Both the position numbers and the translations under genes were made by a program. A DNA stretch of 64,000 bases from Dialister pneumosintes (GTDB lineage Bacteria; Bacillota; Negativicutes; Veillonellales; Dialisteraceae): positions 349,001 through 413,000 of the forward strand of contig NZ_CP017037.1 of assembly GCF_001717505.1 (NCBI RefSeq). The letters are read 5' to 3'. Under the pieces are notes generated by a model. The model saw nothing but the letters and a program-made list of their open reading frames with translations, was not told the DNA's origin and made no database searches. The first letter of the stretch is position 1; every line of letters starts with the position of its first letter. This document shows, one piece after another, positions 1 to 7,978 of this stretch.

Positions 1-477
1 CGTTGGGAAGAGGGGCATATAACAGGTGCTCATAAAATGTGGGAAGTATACTTAGCACATGATCCTATAGAATTAGGACCTCATCTCCATTTAAATTGGC
101 GTATTGGTTATATTAAAGATTATTATGCATATAATCATGCAATTCGTAGTAACGCTTATTATTCCATTGATCTTACCGGCGGTATCAAGTGGTTTACGGG
201 TTGGATTGGGTATACAAATAATAGATTACAAGGGGAAACACCTTATACTTTTGATACCTATGATATAAAGAAACCTTTAACATTTGGTGCTAAAGTACAG
301 ATTACGCCAAGAGATGCTTTTAGTGTTGCTTATACTTACGGAACAAGTAATCATAAATTAGAGCATCTTGATTATACTTATTATAGAGATTTACATTCAT
401 TCTATGGTTGGATTCAATATCGTCAGAAAGAGAGAGCCGTAAGATTATATATTCAGCCCAAAGACTTTACTTTTTAA
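1..477 (+). CDS. C-terminal part of an outer-membrane beta-barrel protein, LptD-like (5' end outside window)
   Basis: The frame is open from base 1, so the gene begins upstream; 158 residues are visible. They alternate polar and aromatic/hydrophobic residues in short strands separated by turns, as in a beta-barrel, and the chain ends in Phe (PKDFTF), the usual C-terminal signature recognised by the BAM machinery. The overall look fits the end of the LPS-assembly barrel LptD, which inserts LPS into the outer leaflet. That agrees with LPS genes elsewhere in the window (hldE, eptA-like). The family call is tentative because only the barrel end is present; another outer-membrane porin remains possible. 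Confidence 0.5.
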   Translation, partial: RWEEGHITGAHKMWEVYLAHDPIELGPHLHLNWRIGYIKDYYAYNHAIRSNAYYSIDLTGGIKWFTGWIGYTNNRLQGETPYTFDTYDIKKPLTFGAKVQITPRDAFSVAYTYGTSNHKLEHLDYTYYRDLHSFYGWIQYRQKERAVRLYIQPKDFTF

Positions 478-522
478 AAGATAAAGTAGAATTACGGTTT
501 ATATGTTAATGAAGTTTAGCAT

Positions 523-779
523 TCCGAATTTACGGTCAAATACCTTTATGAAAAGTATGGGATGTATAACTACAGACTTTTAACAGATAGGGAAACAATT
601 AAAGAAATCACTCATATAAGAAATACCGGAAAAGGACCTGCAGGGGAGCTGGTTCTTTTTCCACGTTTATCAATCTTTTAGAAGAATATATTTTAATGAA
701 TACTTCTGAAGAGGGGGATTCACTAATCAGAAGTAAAGAGATTATGAAATCTTGTTTAAAGGGGTATGTAAGTGATTAA
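523..779 (+). pseudogene. Degenerate coding remnant upstream of the secretin locus
   Basis: This gap of about 300 bases has no intact gene. One frame is open from 523 to the TAG at 679-681. A second frame, open from 603, gives a plausible C-terminal tail ending at the TAA at 777-779, five bases before the next start. Switching frames near the run of five T at 656-660 would join them into one continuous protein-like sequence of about 85 residues. I read this as a frameshifted remnant of a pilus or secretion gene belonging to the operon that follows. I do not recognise the family. It could also be non-coding sequence. Confidence 0.35.
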
Positions 780-784
780 TCAAT

Positions 785-1285
785 ATGAATAAATTAGAGA
801 AATGGATGACTATGGGGATAGGTATCTTATGTTTGATAGGATGGGGAGTTTATCAAACAGTATCGGAGGATGTAGTAAATTCAGAGTCATCAACGGACTT
901 AAGTATTGAAGAATTAGCAAATAAATCGGATAGAAATAAAAAAATATCGAGCGCTATAAAAAGATACGATGCTGCTCTTTATTTGCGCGCATCACCGATA
1001 GTAGATCCTTTTCATGCAGAGGATTGTATGAATAATTCTATTCAAAATTTAGGTAAAGAAATACCGCTATCTTCTTCAGAAATAGAAATGGAAACAGTGC
1101 AGATATATCCACAATTAATAGGGGTTATTTCGGTTGGTAGCGAAGCAAAAGCAATTTTTCGTACTGGCAAAGAAATTCAGACAGGTAAAGAAGGGGAACA
1201 TATAGGGGAATGGGTTATCATAAAAATTCAAAGCAAATCTGTACGATTGCAAATAGGGGAAAAAGAAATAGAATGCAGTTTATAA
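785..1285 (+). CDS. PilP/GspC-like inner-membrane protein of a secretin system
   Basis: This 166-aa protein has one N-terminal membrane segment (about residues 9-26), a polar linker, and a C-terminal module (about 105-165) with the pattern LIGVIS-G--A---RTGKEI-TGKEGEHIG-W-I--I---SVRL. That matches the homology-region domain of PilP and GspC proteins, which dock onto the periplasmic N domains of a secretin. It overlaps the following secretin start by 13 bases, so the two are probably translationally coupled. The ribosome binding site is poor, and the gene sits between a degenerate remnant and a frameshifted secretin. Residue similarity is modest, so PilP versus GspC cannot be decided. Confidence 0.5.
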   Translation: MNKLEKWMTMGIGILCLIGWGVYQTVSEDVVNSESSTDLSIEELANKSDRNKKISSAIKRYDAALYLRASPIVDPFHAEDCMNNSIQNLGKEIPLSSSEIEMETVQIYPQLIGVISVGSEAKAIFRTGKEIQTGKEGEHIGEWVIIKIQSKSVRLQIGEKEIECSL

Positions 1286-1803
1286 TAAAGTATAAAATTT
1301 GTATTTTATTATTATTGATTAATTTTTTTAGTATTACGTTTTGTTCTGCACATACCGTATCTAAGATTTCTTGCGATACGGATAGGAATGTTCATTTGCA
1401 TGTATCAAAAGCTTCCGTGAAGACAGTTTTACAGACACTTGCACAAATGGTTGGACAAGATGTAATTATATCCGAACAAATTTCAGGAACAATAACTGCA
1501 GATTTTGACAATATAACACCTGAAAGTGCTATATATAACATCGTAACCTCTCAGGGATTAGTTGCACGAAAACAGGGGAATTCGTTGCTTATATTAGGTA
1601 AAGATGTACTGGATAAGCAGGATAGAGAAGTTAGATTTTATCCTTTATCTTATATGAATGCAGAAGAGATAGCGGAAAATCTTAAATCTATTATGGGGGA
1701 TGGCTGTATTTCTGCACATATGGGGACTAATACAGTTATTGTAAAAGGGACTCCTTCTGAACTTATATGTATAGAACAATTGATTCCGGTACTGGATGGA
1801 TAA
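1273..1803 (+). CDS. Secretin (PilQ/GspD type), N-terminal part, interrupted by frameshift
   Basis: The ATG at 1273 is preferred over 1210 because it begins a typical signal peptide (Lys, then a Leu/Ile/Phe-rich core, ending near CSA-HT). Mature residues about 40-95 resemble the STN/N0 domain, and about 110-170 a secretin N1 domain ending IPVLD. In homologs this motif runs straight on into K-P. Here GAT is followed by GGA TAA, and the rest of the protein lies in the next frame at 1796. The bases at the junction read ctGGATGGATaaaccg; removing one GGAT copy restores a continuous LDKP junction. It is therefore the front half of one secretin gene carrying a 4-bp duplication. Confidence 0.7.
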   Translation: MQFIIKYKICILLLLINFFSITFCSAHTVSKISCDTDRNVHLHVSKASVKTVLQTLAQMVGQDVIISEQISGTITADFDNITPESAIYNIVTSQGLVARKQGNSLLILGKDVLDKQDREVRFYPLSYMNAEEIAENLKSIMGDGCISAHMGTNTVIVKGTPSELICIEQLIPVLDG

Positions 1804-2509
1804 ACCGGAAAAACAAACAAAAGTAGAAGCGGAAGTTTTAGCAATTAATAAATCAGATGCAAAAGAATTAGGGATTACTTGGGATTTTAAGAGTCTAACA
1901 GGGAGTATTTCTTCTAATGATAGTAAAGGCAAAGAAAAGTCAGTTCCTGAAGGTTACGGAGGCATTTCTTACGGGCATTCCGTTAACGGAAATCCTTATA
2001 CTTTTTTATTTCGAGCTAAGCTACATGCTCTTATTACTGAAGGGAAAGCCAAAATACTTGCTAAACCTAATGTAGTAACTTTGAATGGACGAAAAGCTAA
2101 AATACTCATTGGTAGTGAAATTCCTGTTTTAGTAGAACATATAGAAAATGGAGTAAATACTACAACTATTGAATATAAAGAAGCCGGAATCAGTCTTTCT
2201 TATACTCCCATAATCAGTAAACAGGATGAAATTACCGCTAAAATAGAGGCAGAAGTATCTACCCCTTATTTGGAGCATGAAATGAAAGCATATCGAATTG
2301 TCACGAGAAAAGCGCAGACCATGGTAAGAGTGAAATCAGGGGAGTGTATTATTATTGGTGGATTAATAGATAAACAAGATAATCAAACAAGACAAAAGGT
2401 ACCAATACTGGGAGATATTCCTATATTAGGCAAGTTATTTCAAAGTAATAATAGACATGTAGAAGAATCAGAAATTATTATAGCTATTACAGCTGAAGTA
2501 TTAAAATAA
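1796..2509 (+). CDS. Secretin (PilQ/GspD type), C-terminal part
   Basis: These 237 residues carry the secretin pore domain: AKPNVVTLNGRKAKI, GSEIPV, a central EAGISLSYTPII segment, the VKSGECIIIGGLI stretch, and VPILGDIPILGKLFQ followed by an E-S-EIIIAITAEVLK end. These are the diagnostic motifs of type IV pilus and type II secretion outer-membrane channels. The start ATG overlaps the stop of the N-terminal half (ATGgaTAA) and has no visible ribosome binding site. A separate product would depend on re-initiation and would lack a signal peptide. Joined, the protein would be about 412 residues, short for a secretin. No pilus or secretion ATPase follows; the next gene is an unrelated ABC-F ATPase. 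Confidence 0.7.
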   Translation: MDKPEKQTKVEAEVLAINKSDAKELGITWDFKSLTGSISSNDSKGKEKSVPEGYGGISYGHSVNGNPYTFLFRAKLHALITEGKAKILAKPNVVTLNGRKAKILIGSEIPVLVEHIENGVNTTTIEYKEAGISLSYTPIISKQDEITAKIEAEVSTPYLEHEMKAYRIVTRKAQTMVRVKSGECIIIGGLIDKQDNQTRQKVPILGDIPILGKLFQSNNRHVEESEIIIAITAEVLK

Positions 2510-2525
2510 AGAGTAGGAATAATCA

Positions 2526-4439
2526 ATGGCAGTGCTCAAAGTAAGTGGATTAGCTAAATCATTTGGTGTAAATACAGTTTTTAAAGATGTATCCTTTGAA
2601 GTGCGTAATGGAGAGCGAGTTGGGTTAGTTGGTGCTAATGGTGCAGGTAAAACAACTCTTCTTCGTTGTCTTATGGGACAGGAAGAATATGATAAAGGGA
2701 GTATTTTTCTAAGTAGTGGAAGTACTATCGGTTATCTTCGACAAGACTTTAAATATACCAGTCAATCTATTAGGGAAGAAATGGAATTGGCATGGAAAGA
2801 TGTTCTTTATTATAAAGAAAAATTAGAAGAAATGTCTAAAGAGTTAGCTGCTAATCAGTTAAATGAAACACTTATAGAAACTTATGGTCGTATGGAAGAA
2901 CGATTTGAGTTTCTTGGTGGATATGATTATGAGTCTACTACTAGAAAAATTCTTACAGGATTGGGATTCTCCTCTAAAGATTGGGATAGAGATATTCATG
3001 GATTTTCGGGAGGTCAAAAAGTAAGAATTAATTTAGCAGCAGCTTTTGTAAGACATCCGGACTTCTTATTTCTTGATGAACCTACCAATCATTTAGACAT
3101 GTCTATGCTTGAGTGGCTAGAGGAATATCTAAAATCATATCGTGGAGGTATTTTAATGGTATCTCACGATCGTTATTTTTTAGATGCGACAGCAACAGGA
3201 ATTATTGATTTAGAAAACCACCAAGCATATTCTTATCGAGGGAATTATTCACAATTTTTAAAAGTAAAGTCACAAAAAATAGAAGCACAAGAACGTGCAT
3301 ATATAAAACAGCAAGAACATATACAAGAAACAGAAGAATACATTAGAAGATATAAGGCGGGAATAAAAGCTAAGCAGGCAAGAGGACGGCAGTCTCAATT
3401 AGACCGTTTAGAACGAATAGAGAAACCGTTTCATATAGACTCTTTACGTTTTAATTTTGAGAAACCGGAAGATTGTGCAGATAAAGTACTAGATATTTTG
3501 AATCTTACCTTTTCTTATGAACAGCATACTATTTTTAATAATTTATATATGCAAATCAGAAAAGGAGAAACCGTTGGTATTATTGGTTCCAATGGAGTGG
3601 GGAAATCTACTCTGCTTAAATTAATTATAGGAGAAGAAACATTTCGCGATGGACATATTCGCGTAGGTAACAGAGTTAAGCTGGGATATTATTCACAAGA
3701 GTTAAATCGTTTATGTCCTCATTATACAGTGTTAGAGCAAGTTGAAAACACTTTTAATTATGGAGAAGCAGCTGCTAGAAATATCTTAGGAATGTTTTTA
3801 TTTCAAGGAGATGAAGTTTTTAAGTCTGTGTCGATGTTATCCGGAGGAGAAAAAGCAAGGCTTACTTTATTAATGCTGTTTTTAGATAGACCAAACTTTT
3901 TAATTCTTGATGAACCTACTAATCATTTAGATATTATGACTCGAGAAGTTATGGAAAAAGCACTTTTAGCTTTTGGAGGAACTATACTTTTCGTATCGCA
4001 TGACCGATATTTTTTAGATAAGGTGGCAACTCGTATTTTAGAGCTGGAAAATGGGGCATTGACAGAGTACTTGGGAAATTACTCTTACTATAAAGAGAAA
4101 AAGAAAAATATGGAAGAGTATGAACGTGATAAAGCAGCGGAGCTGTCCGGTAAAAACATAAAAAATCACATACACAAAGTAGGAGTAGTAACTACAAAAG
4201 AACATGCAAAAAGTAAATCGTTAAGAATATCAACTTTTACAGCTAATATGCAGGAAAAGTTAGAAAAAATTGAAATGGAAATTCAAAGATTAGAAACAAC
4301 CTTAAAAATGTATACTATAGAAATGAATCAAACTCCTGAACAATATGAAACAATTATGGAATTCTATACAGATACGAAACAGAAACTTGATAATTTATAT
4401 AAAAAGTGGGAACAATTAGCCTCTAGTGCAGAACAATAA
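2526..4439 (+). CDS. ABC-F family ATPase (YdiF/Uup-like)
   Basis: This 637-aa soluble protein has two ABC domains and no membrane segment. The first has Walker A GANGAGKTT (36-44), signature FSGGQ near 160 and LFLDEPTNHLD near 180. The second has Walker A GSNGVGKST near 353, signature LSGGEKAR near 438 and LDEPTNHLD near 461. Between them is the long charged linker typical of ABC-F proteins, and the last 75 or so residues form a coiled coil, as in YdiF and Uup. ABC-F proteins act on the ribosome in translation or antibiotic protection; the C-terminal coil suggests the housekeeping Uup/YdiF group. It starts 16 bases after the secretin, with a strong hairpin after its stop. Confidence 0.9.
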   Translation: MAVLKVSGLAKSFGVNTVFKDVSFEVRNGERVGLVGANGAGKTTLLRCLMGQEEYDKGSIFLSSGSTIGYLRQDFKYTSQSIREEMELAWKDVLYYKEKLEEMSKELAANQLNETLIETYGRMEERFEFLGGYDYESTTRKILTGLGFSSKDWDRDIHGFSGGQKVRINLAAAFVRHPDFLFLDEPTNHLDMSMLEWLEEYLKSYRGGILMVSHDRYFLDATATGIIDLENHQAYSYRGNYSQFLKVKSQKIEAQERAYIKQQEHIQETEEYIRRYKAGIKAKQARGRQSQLDRLERIEKPFHIDSLRFNFEKPEDCADKVLDILNLTFSYEQHTIFNNLYMQIRKGETVGIIGSNGVGKSTLLKLIIGEETFRDGHIRVGNRVKLGYYSQELNRLCPHYTVLEQVENTFNYGEAAARNILGMFLFQGDEVFKSVSMLSGGEKARLTLLMLFLDRPNFLILDEPTNHLDIMTREVMEKALLAFGGTILFVSHDRYFLDKVATRILELENGALTEYLGNYSYYKEKKKNMEEYERDKAAELSGKNIKNHIHKVGVVTTKEHAKSKSLRISTFTANMQEKLEKIEMEIQRLETTLKMYTIEMNQTPEQYETIMEFYTDTKQKLDNLYKKWEQLASSAEQ

Positions 4440-4466
4440 AAGAGATACATATGTATCTCTTTTATT
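4438..4466 (+). terminator. Rho-independent terminator, probably bidirectional
   Basis: AAAAGAGATACAT is followed directly by its complement ATGTATCTCTTTT, a near-perfect palindrome between two convergent genes. A-run and T-run tails on either side allow use in both directions. Confidence 0.8.
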
Positions 4467-4489
4467 GTTTATGATTTGATTTAAAATAA

Positions 4490-5101
4490 TTATTTAGGGG
4501 AAATTCTCTTGTCAAAATCTAAATCTCCATGTAACCATAAAAAATGGTCTTGTGTAGAAGCTATATTTTGAACAGGTTCACCTCCATAGGTAATAGCTTT
4601 GTCAAGGTAGAGGAGTGTGTTTTTCTTATCACGGAGCTCAGAATAATTAGTGGCAATACCATAATAAGACCAGGTATTAGTTGTATCTGATTCAATAACT
4701 CTAAGAAATGCTTCTGTAGATTTTTCATATTTATGTTGTAACTTTAATGCAATTGCCAAATCATAATAAGCAGGGGTATAATTTTTATTTATTTCTAATG
4801 CTTGTAAAATAAGTGATTCGCCTTGTATAGGATCGCCCTGCATAGAAAGAGCAATTCCTTTTAGGGATAACGCTTTATAATTATGAGAATCTTCTTTTAA
4901 GGCATCATTACATAAACTAATGGCTTTAGAATTATCTCCATTTGCATATGCTGTAGCAGCTTCATTGCTCTTACTTATAGAAGAGGTTGATATGGGATAT
5001 TCGATAGGTGATGGTGTAGAGATGGAGTTGGATGAATGACATCCTGTTAGTATCATAGATACAGGTATACATATAAAAAGAAATGTATCTAATAACTTCA
5101 T
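4490..5101 (-). CDS. TPR-repeat lipoprotein
   Basis: This 203-aa protein begins with a lipoprotein signal peptide (hydrophobic core then LTGC at about residues 18-21), so the mature protein should be anchored by lipidated Cys21. The rest has at least three tetratricopeptide-like repeats: ATAYANGDNSKAISLCNDAL, a YKALSLKGIAL unit and a YTPAYYDLAIALK unit. TPR lipoproteins scaffold envelope complexes. The start has a good binding site (AAAGGA, six bases upstream). It is transcribed alone, divergently from the dehydrogenase gene. Its partner cannot be deduced from context. Confidence 0.8.
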   Translation of the reverse strand: MKLLDTFLFICIPVSMILTGCHSSNSISTPSPIEYPISTSSISKSNEAATAYANGDNSKAISLCNDALKEDSHNYKALSLKGIALSMQGDPIQGESLILQALEINKNYTPAYYDLAIALKLQHKYEKSTEAFLRVIESDTTNTWSYYGIATNYSELRDKKNTLLYLDKAITYGGEPVQNIASTQDHFLWLHGDLDFDKRISPK

Positions 5102-5114
5102 ACAAAGTCCTTTC

Positions 5115-5172
5115 TTGGCATGAATAACAATATTTGCATATAATTATATAGACATGGAAAAGCATAAAGCAA
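5115..5172. promoter_or_regulatory. Overlapping divergent promoters
   Basis: On the plus strand TTGGCA (5115-5120) and TATAAT (5139-5144) are 18 bases apart, facing the dehydrogenase gene. On the minus strand TTGCTT (complement of 5167-5172) and TATAAT (complement of 5143-5148) are also 18 apart, facing the TPR lipoprotein gene. The two -10 boxes overlap by two bases, so one polymerase should exclude the other. Confidence 0.5.
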
Positions 5173-5197
5173 GTTATAGATAAAGGAGTTTTTTATA

Positions 5198-5992
5198 ATG
5201 AGAAAAATGATATTAATTACAGGAGCCACCAGTGGAATTGGATATGCAACTGCTAAAGCATTAGCTATTAAGGGAGCTACGCTCATCTTGCTTGCACGCA
5301 ATGAACATAGATTAAAAGAAATTAAACAAGAATTTCAAATGAAATATAAAGCAAAAGTTTTTATCTATGCGTTGAATGTATGTAATATAAAAGAGATACA
5401 ATCAGTTACTTGTGATATATTAAATGAGTTGGGCGTTCCTGATGTATTAATTAATAATGCGGGATTAGCAAGAGGGTTGGAACCTTATAATGAAACTCAT
5501 ATAAATGATATTATGGAAATGATAGATACAAATATCAAAGGTCTATTTATGGTTACACATGCTTTTTTATCTCATATGGTAAAGCGGAATACAGGGCATA
5601 TCATTAATTTAGGTTCTACTGCAGGTTTATATGCATATAAAGGTGCAGCAGTTTATTGTGCGACCAAAGCGGCAGTAAAAACTTTTAGTGATGGTATTCG
5701 TATTGATGTGATAGATAGTGATATTAAAGTAACGACTATTCAACCGGGGATTGTACAAACGCCATTTAGTGAAGTACGTTTTCATGGTGATATAAAAAGA
5801 GCACAAGCAGTTTATGAAGGAATAGAAGCGTTACAAGCGGAAGATATAGCGGAAACTATTGTTTTTATACTGGAAAGACCACGACGGGTACAAATTACGG
5901 ATATGGTTATTATGGCAAATCAGCAAGCAACCGGATTTATGATTTCTAAGACTCCTAAAAGTTTAGATAAAAAATATAAAATTGACAAATAA
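5198..5992 (+). CDS. Short-chain dehydrogenase/reductase (YdfG-like)
   Basis: This 264-aa single Rossmann-fold protein belongs to the classical SDR family. The NAD(P)-binding motif TGATSGIG is at residues 8-15, NNAG is near 86, and the catalytic Ser (NLGSTAG, near 139) is followed by YCATK (Tyr about 153, Lys about 157). The PGIVQTPF stretch after it is typical of the YdfG/NADP-dependent serine or 3-hydroxy acid dehydrogenase group. The substrate cannot be set from sequence. The gene has its own promoter and is followed by a tRNA gene 31 bases downstream. Confidence 0.85.
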   Translation: MRKMILITGATSGIGYATAKALAIKGATLILLARNEHRLKEIKQEFQMKYKAKVFIYALNVCNIKEIQSVTCDILNELGVPDVLINNAGLARGLEPYNETHINDIMEMIDTNIKGLFMVTHAFLSHMVKRNTGHIINLGSTAGLYAYKGAAVYCATKAAVKTFSDGIRIDVIDSDIKVTTIQPGIVQTPFSEVRFHGDIKRAQAVYEGIEALQAEDIAETIVFILERPRRVQITDMVIMANQQATGFMISKTPKSLDKKYKIDK

Positions 5993-6023
5993 TATGTTAT
6001 TAAGTAAAATAGCATTTGTTAAT

Positions 6024-6099
6024 GCCGATATAGCTCAGTTGGTAGAGCGGCGCATTCGTAATGCGTAGGTCGCAGGTTCAAATCCTGTTGTCGGCTCCA
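6024..6099 (+). tRNA. tRNA-Thr, anticodon CGT
   Basis: This is a complete 76-base cloverleaf. The acceptor stem GCCGATA pairs with TGTCGGC, followed by discriminator T and an encoded CCA. The D arm is GCTCAGTTGGTAGAGC, the anticodon stem GCGCA/TGCGT, the loop TTCGTAA with anticodon CGT, and the T arm GCAGG-TTCAAAT-CCTGT. The anticodon reads ACG (Thr). The sequence closely resembles the E. coli tRNA-Thr(CGU) as I remember it. Confidence 0.95.
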
Positions 6100-6104
6100 A
6101 AAAT

Positions 6105-6133
6105 AAACGCCGAAAATACTTTTCGGCGTTTTT
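6105..6133 (+). terminator. Rho-independent terminator after tRNA-Thr
   Basis: AAACGCCGAAAA, loop TAC, then TTTTCGGCGTTTTT. It lies six bases after the tRNA CCA end. Confidence 0.85.
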
Positions 6134-6142
6134 ATAATGAGA

Positions 6143-6177
6143 AAAAACCTCGTTGTTTCTACTACAACGAGGTTTTT
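6143..6177 (-). terminator. Rho-independent terminator of the IMPDH gene
   Basis: The arms AAAAACCTCGTTGT and ACAACGAGGTTTTT are separated by a 7-base loop. Read on the minus strand, the stem is followed by a T-rich tail just after the guaB stop. Confidence 0.85.
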
Positions 6178-6188
6178 ATTTTTTAGAA

Positions 6189-7697
6189 TTAACGATCAGA
6201 ACCGTCTTTTTCTTTTCTGATTACGTCATGCGCTCCACCTTCAACAATAGAAGTAGCGGATACTAATGTAAGTTTGGCTTTATCCTGTAATTCAGGAATC
6301 GTTATTGCGCCACAATTACACATAGTTGCTTTTATTTTAGCAATTGTTTTGTCTACATTTTCCTTCAATGGGCCTGCGTAAGGAACATAAGAATCTACAC
6401 CTTCTTCAAAATGAAGTTTTTGTTCACCCACACCCAAATCATATCTTGCCCAGTTTCGGGCACGATTGGACCCTTCTCCCCAATATTCTTTTACGATAGA
6501 ACCGTTGATAGTTCTCTTTGGGGTTGGGCTTTCATCAAATCGTGCAAAATAACGTCCAAGCATAACGAAGTCTGCACCCATAGCTAATGCAAGAGTAATG
6601 TGATGGTCATATACGATACCGCCATCAGAGCAAACAGGAACATAGATTCCGGTTTCTTCATAGTACTCATCTCTTGCTTGGCATACTTCAATTAATGCAG
6701 TGGCTTGGCCACGGCCGATACCTTTTGTTTCACGAGTGATACAAATAGAGCCTCCGCCAATACCTACTTTAATAAAATCTGCACCGGCTTTTGCAAGGAA
6801 GAGGAATCCTTCACGGTCGACTACATTGCCTGCACCTACTTTTACTTTATCGCCATAGTGTTTACGAATCCATTCAATGGTAATTTTTTGCCATTCAGAA
6901 TACCCTTCAGAAGAATCAATACAGAGTACATCGGCACCTGCGTCTACTAGTTTTGGAACACGTTCTGCATAATCTCTGGAATTAATTCCGGCACCAACGA
7001 TGAAACGTTTCTGATCATCTAATAATTCGTTAGGATTTTCTTTATGAGAGTCATAATCTTTGCGGAATACAAAAGCATATAGTTTTCCATCTTCATGCAC
7101 CACCGGGAGAGAATTCAATTTGTTTTCCCAGATGATATCGTTAGCTTCCGAAAGTGTAATTCCATACTTAGCTGTAATTAATTTAGCTAAAGGAGTCATA
7201 AAATTTGCGATTTTTTCATTAGGATTCATGCGGCTTACTCGATAATCACGGCTGGATACAATACCAACCAATTTGCCATTAGATGTACCATCTTCTGTAA
7301 TAGCTACTGTAGAATGTCCTGTTTTAGCTTTTAATGCTAAAATATCTGCCAACGTATTTTCCGGGGAAAGATTGGAATCACTAAAAACAAAGCCTGCCTT
7401 TTTAGCTTTTACTTTAGCAATCATAGCTGCTTCATCTTCTGCCGTTTGAGAACCATAAATAAAAGAAATACCACCATTTTTGGCTAATTCAATAGCCATT
7501 TCTTCTCCGGATACAGCTTGCATAATGGCAGATACCATTGGAATATTTAAACTAATTTCCGGCTCTTCACCTTTTTTAAATTTTACCAGCGGAGTTTTTA
7601 ATGATACTTTATCCGGAACACATGAGGTAGGAGTGTAACCCGGAATTAGAAGATATTCGTTAAATGTATGAGCAGGTTCATTAATGTAGATTGCCAT
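6189..7697 (-). CDS. guaB: IMP dehydrogenase
   Basis: This 502-aa enzyme oxidises IMP to XMP with NAD, the committing step of GMP synthesis. It is a TIM barrel with an inserted CBS-pair region (about 95-215), the catalytic loop [18 protein letters not shown] with the active Cys near residue 318, and the [12 protein letters not shown] flap. I start at 7697 (MAIYINEP) because AAGGAG lies seven bases upstream; eight extra in-frame residues are possible. The protein is strikingly like the Tritrichomonas foetus enzyme as I remember it ([39 protein letters not shown]) and less like B. subtilis GuaB. A weak hairpin lies in the leader. Confidence 0.92.
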   Translation of the reverse strand: MAIYINEPAHTFNEYLLIPGYTPTSCVPDKVSLKTPLVKFKKGEEPEISLNIPMVSAIMQAVSGEEMAIELAKNGGISFIYGSQTAEDEAAMIAKVKAKKAGFVFSDSNLSPENTLADILALKAKTGHSTVAITEDGTSNGKLVGIVSSRDYRVSRMNPNEKIANFMTPLAKLITAKYGITLSEANDIIWENKLNSLPVVHEDGKLYAFVFRKDYDSHKENPNELLDDQKRFIVGAGINSRDYAERVPKLVDAGADVLCIDSSEGYSEWQKITIEWIRKHYGDKVKVGAGNVVDREGFLFLAKAGADFIKVGIGGGSICITRETKGIGRGQATALIEVCQARDEYYEETGIYVPVCSDGGIVYDHHITLALAMGADFVMLGRYFARFDESPTPKRTINGSIVKEYWGEGSNRARNWARYDLGVGEQKLHFEEGVDSYVPYAGPLKENVDKTIAKIKATMCNCGAITIPELQDKAKLTLVSATSIVEGGAHDVIRKEKDGSDR

Positions 7698-7710
7698 TCT
7701 AGTCTCCTTA

Positions 7711-7738
7711 AAATAAAACAAAAGCCGGTGCAGGCTCT
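7711..7738 (-). promoter_or_regulatory. Terminator-like hairpin in the guaB leader
   Basis: On the minus strand AGAGCC, a 6-base loop and GGCTTT (complement of 7738-7721) are followed by TGTTTTATTTT just before the ribosome binding site. The stem is short, with one G-T pair. It could be a weak attenuator, but no ligand-binding fold is recognisable. Confidence 0.25.
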
Positions 7739-7873
7739 AAAATATTTTTAATATTCTATCATAAAGATATAGGAATTGTACATAATCAATTTAACATAAA
7801 GTCTATATCATATTCATTTTTATTTCTTAATTTTGTATTTTTGTATTAAAAATAAGAAAAAATTATAAATTTA

Positions 7874-7902
7874 TTGAAAAATAAAAAATATTCGTGTATA
7901 AT
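7874..7902 (+). promoter_or_regulatory. Promoter of rpsF-ssb-rpsR
   Basis: TTGAAA at 7874-7879 and TATAAT at 7897-7902 are separated by exactly 17 bases. Transcription should start near 7909, at the edge of a 16-base perfect palindrome. Confidence 0.8.
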
Positions 7903-7908
7903 ATAAAA

Positions 7909-7924
7909 GCTTGTTATAACAAGC
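7909..7924 (+). repeat. Perfect 16-bp palindrome at the rpsF transcription start
   Basis: GCTTGTTATAACAAGC reads the same on both strands and begins about seven bases after the -10 box. In DNA it could be an operator; in RNA it would form a very 5'-terminal stem. Confidence 0.7.
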
Positions 7925-7927
7925 AAC

Positions 7928-7965
7928 TTCCTGGCCCCTGCGAGGTAGGGGACATAGGTCCGGAA
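7928..7965 (+). promoter_or_regulatory. Candidate S6:S18-binding leader element of rpsF
   Basis: CCCCT (7935-7939) pairs with AGGGG (7947-7951) around a 7-base loop. TTCC (7928-7931) pairs with GGAA (7962-7965), leaving an internal loop whose 3' side contains CCG at 7960-7962. A stem-loop with a bulged CCG is the described hallmark of the rpsF leader bound by the S6:S18 complex. Position and shape fit; I could not test it against a covariance model. Confidence 0.55.
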
Positions 7966-7978
7966 AGGAGGATATAGT

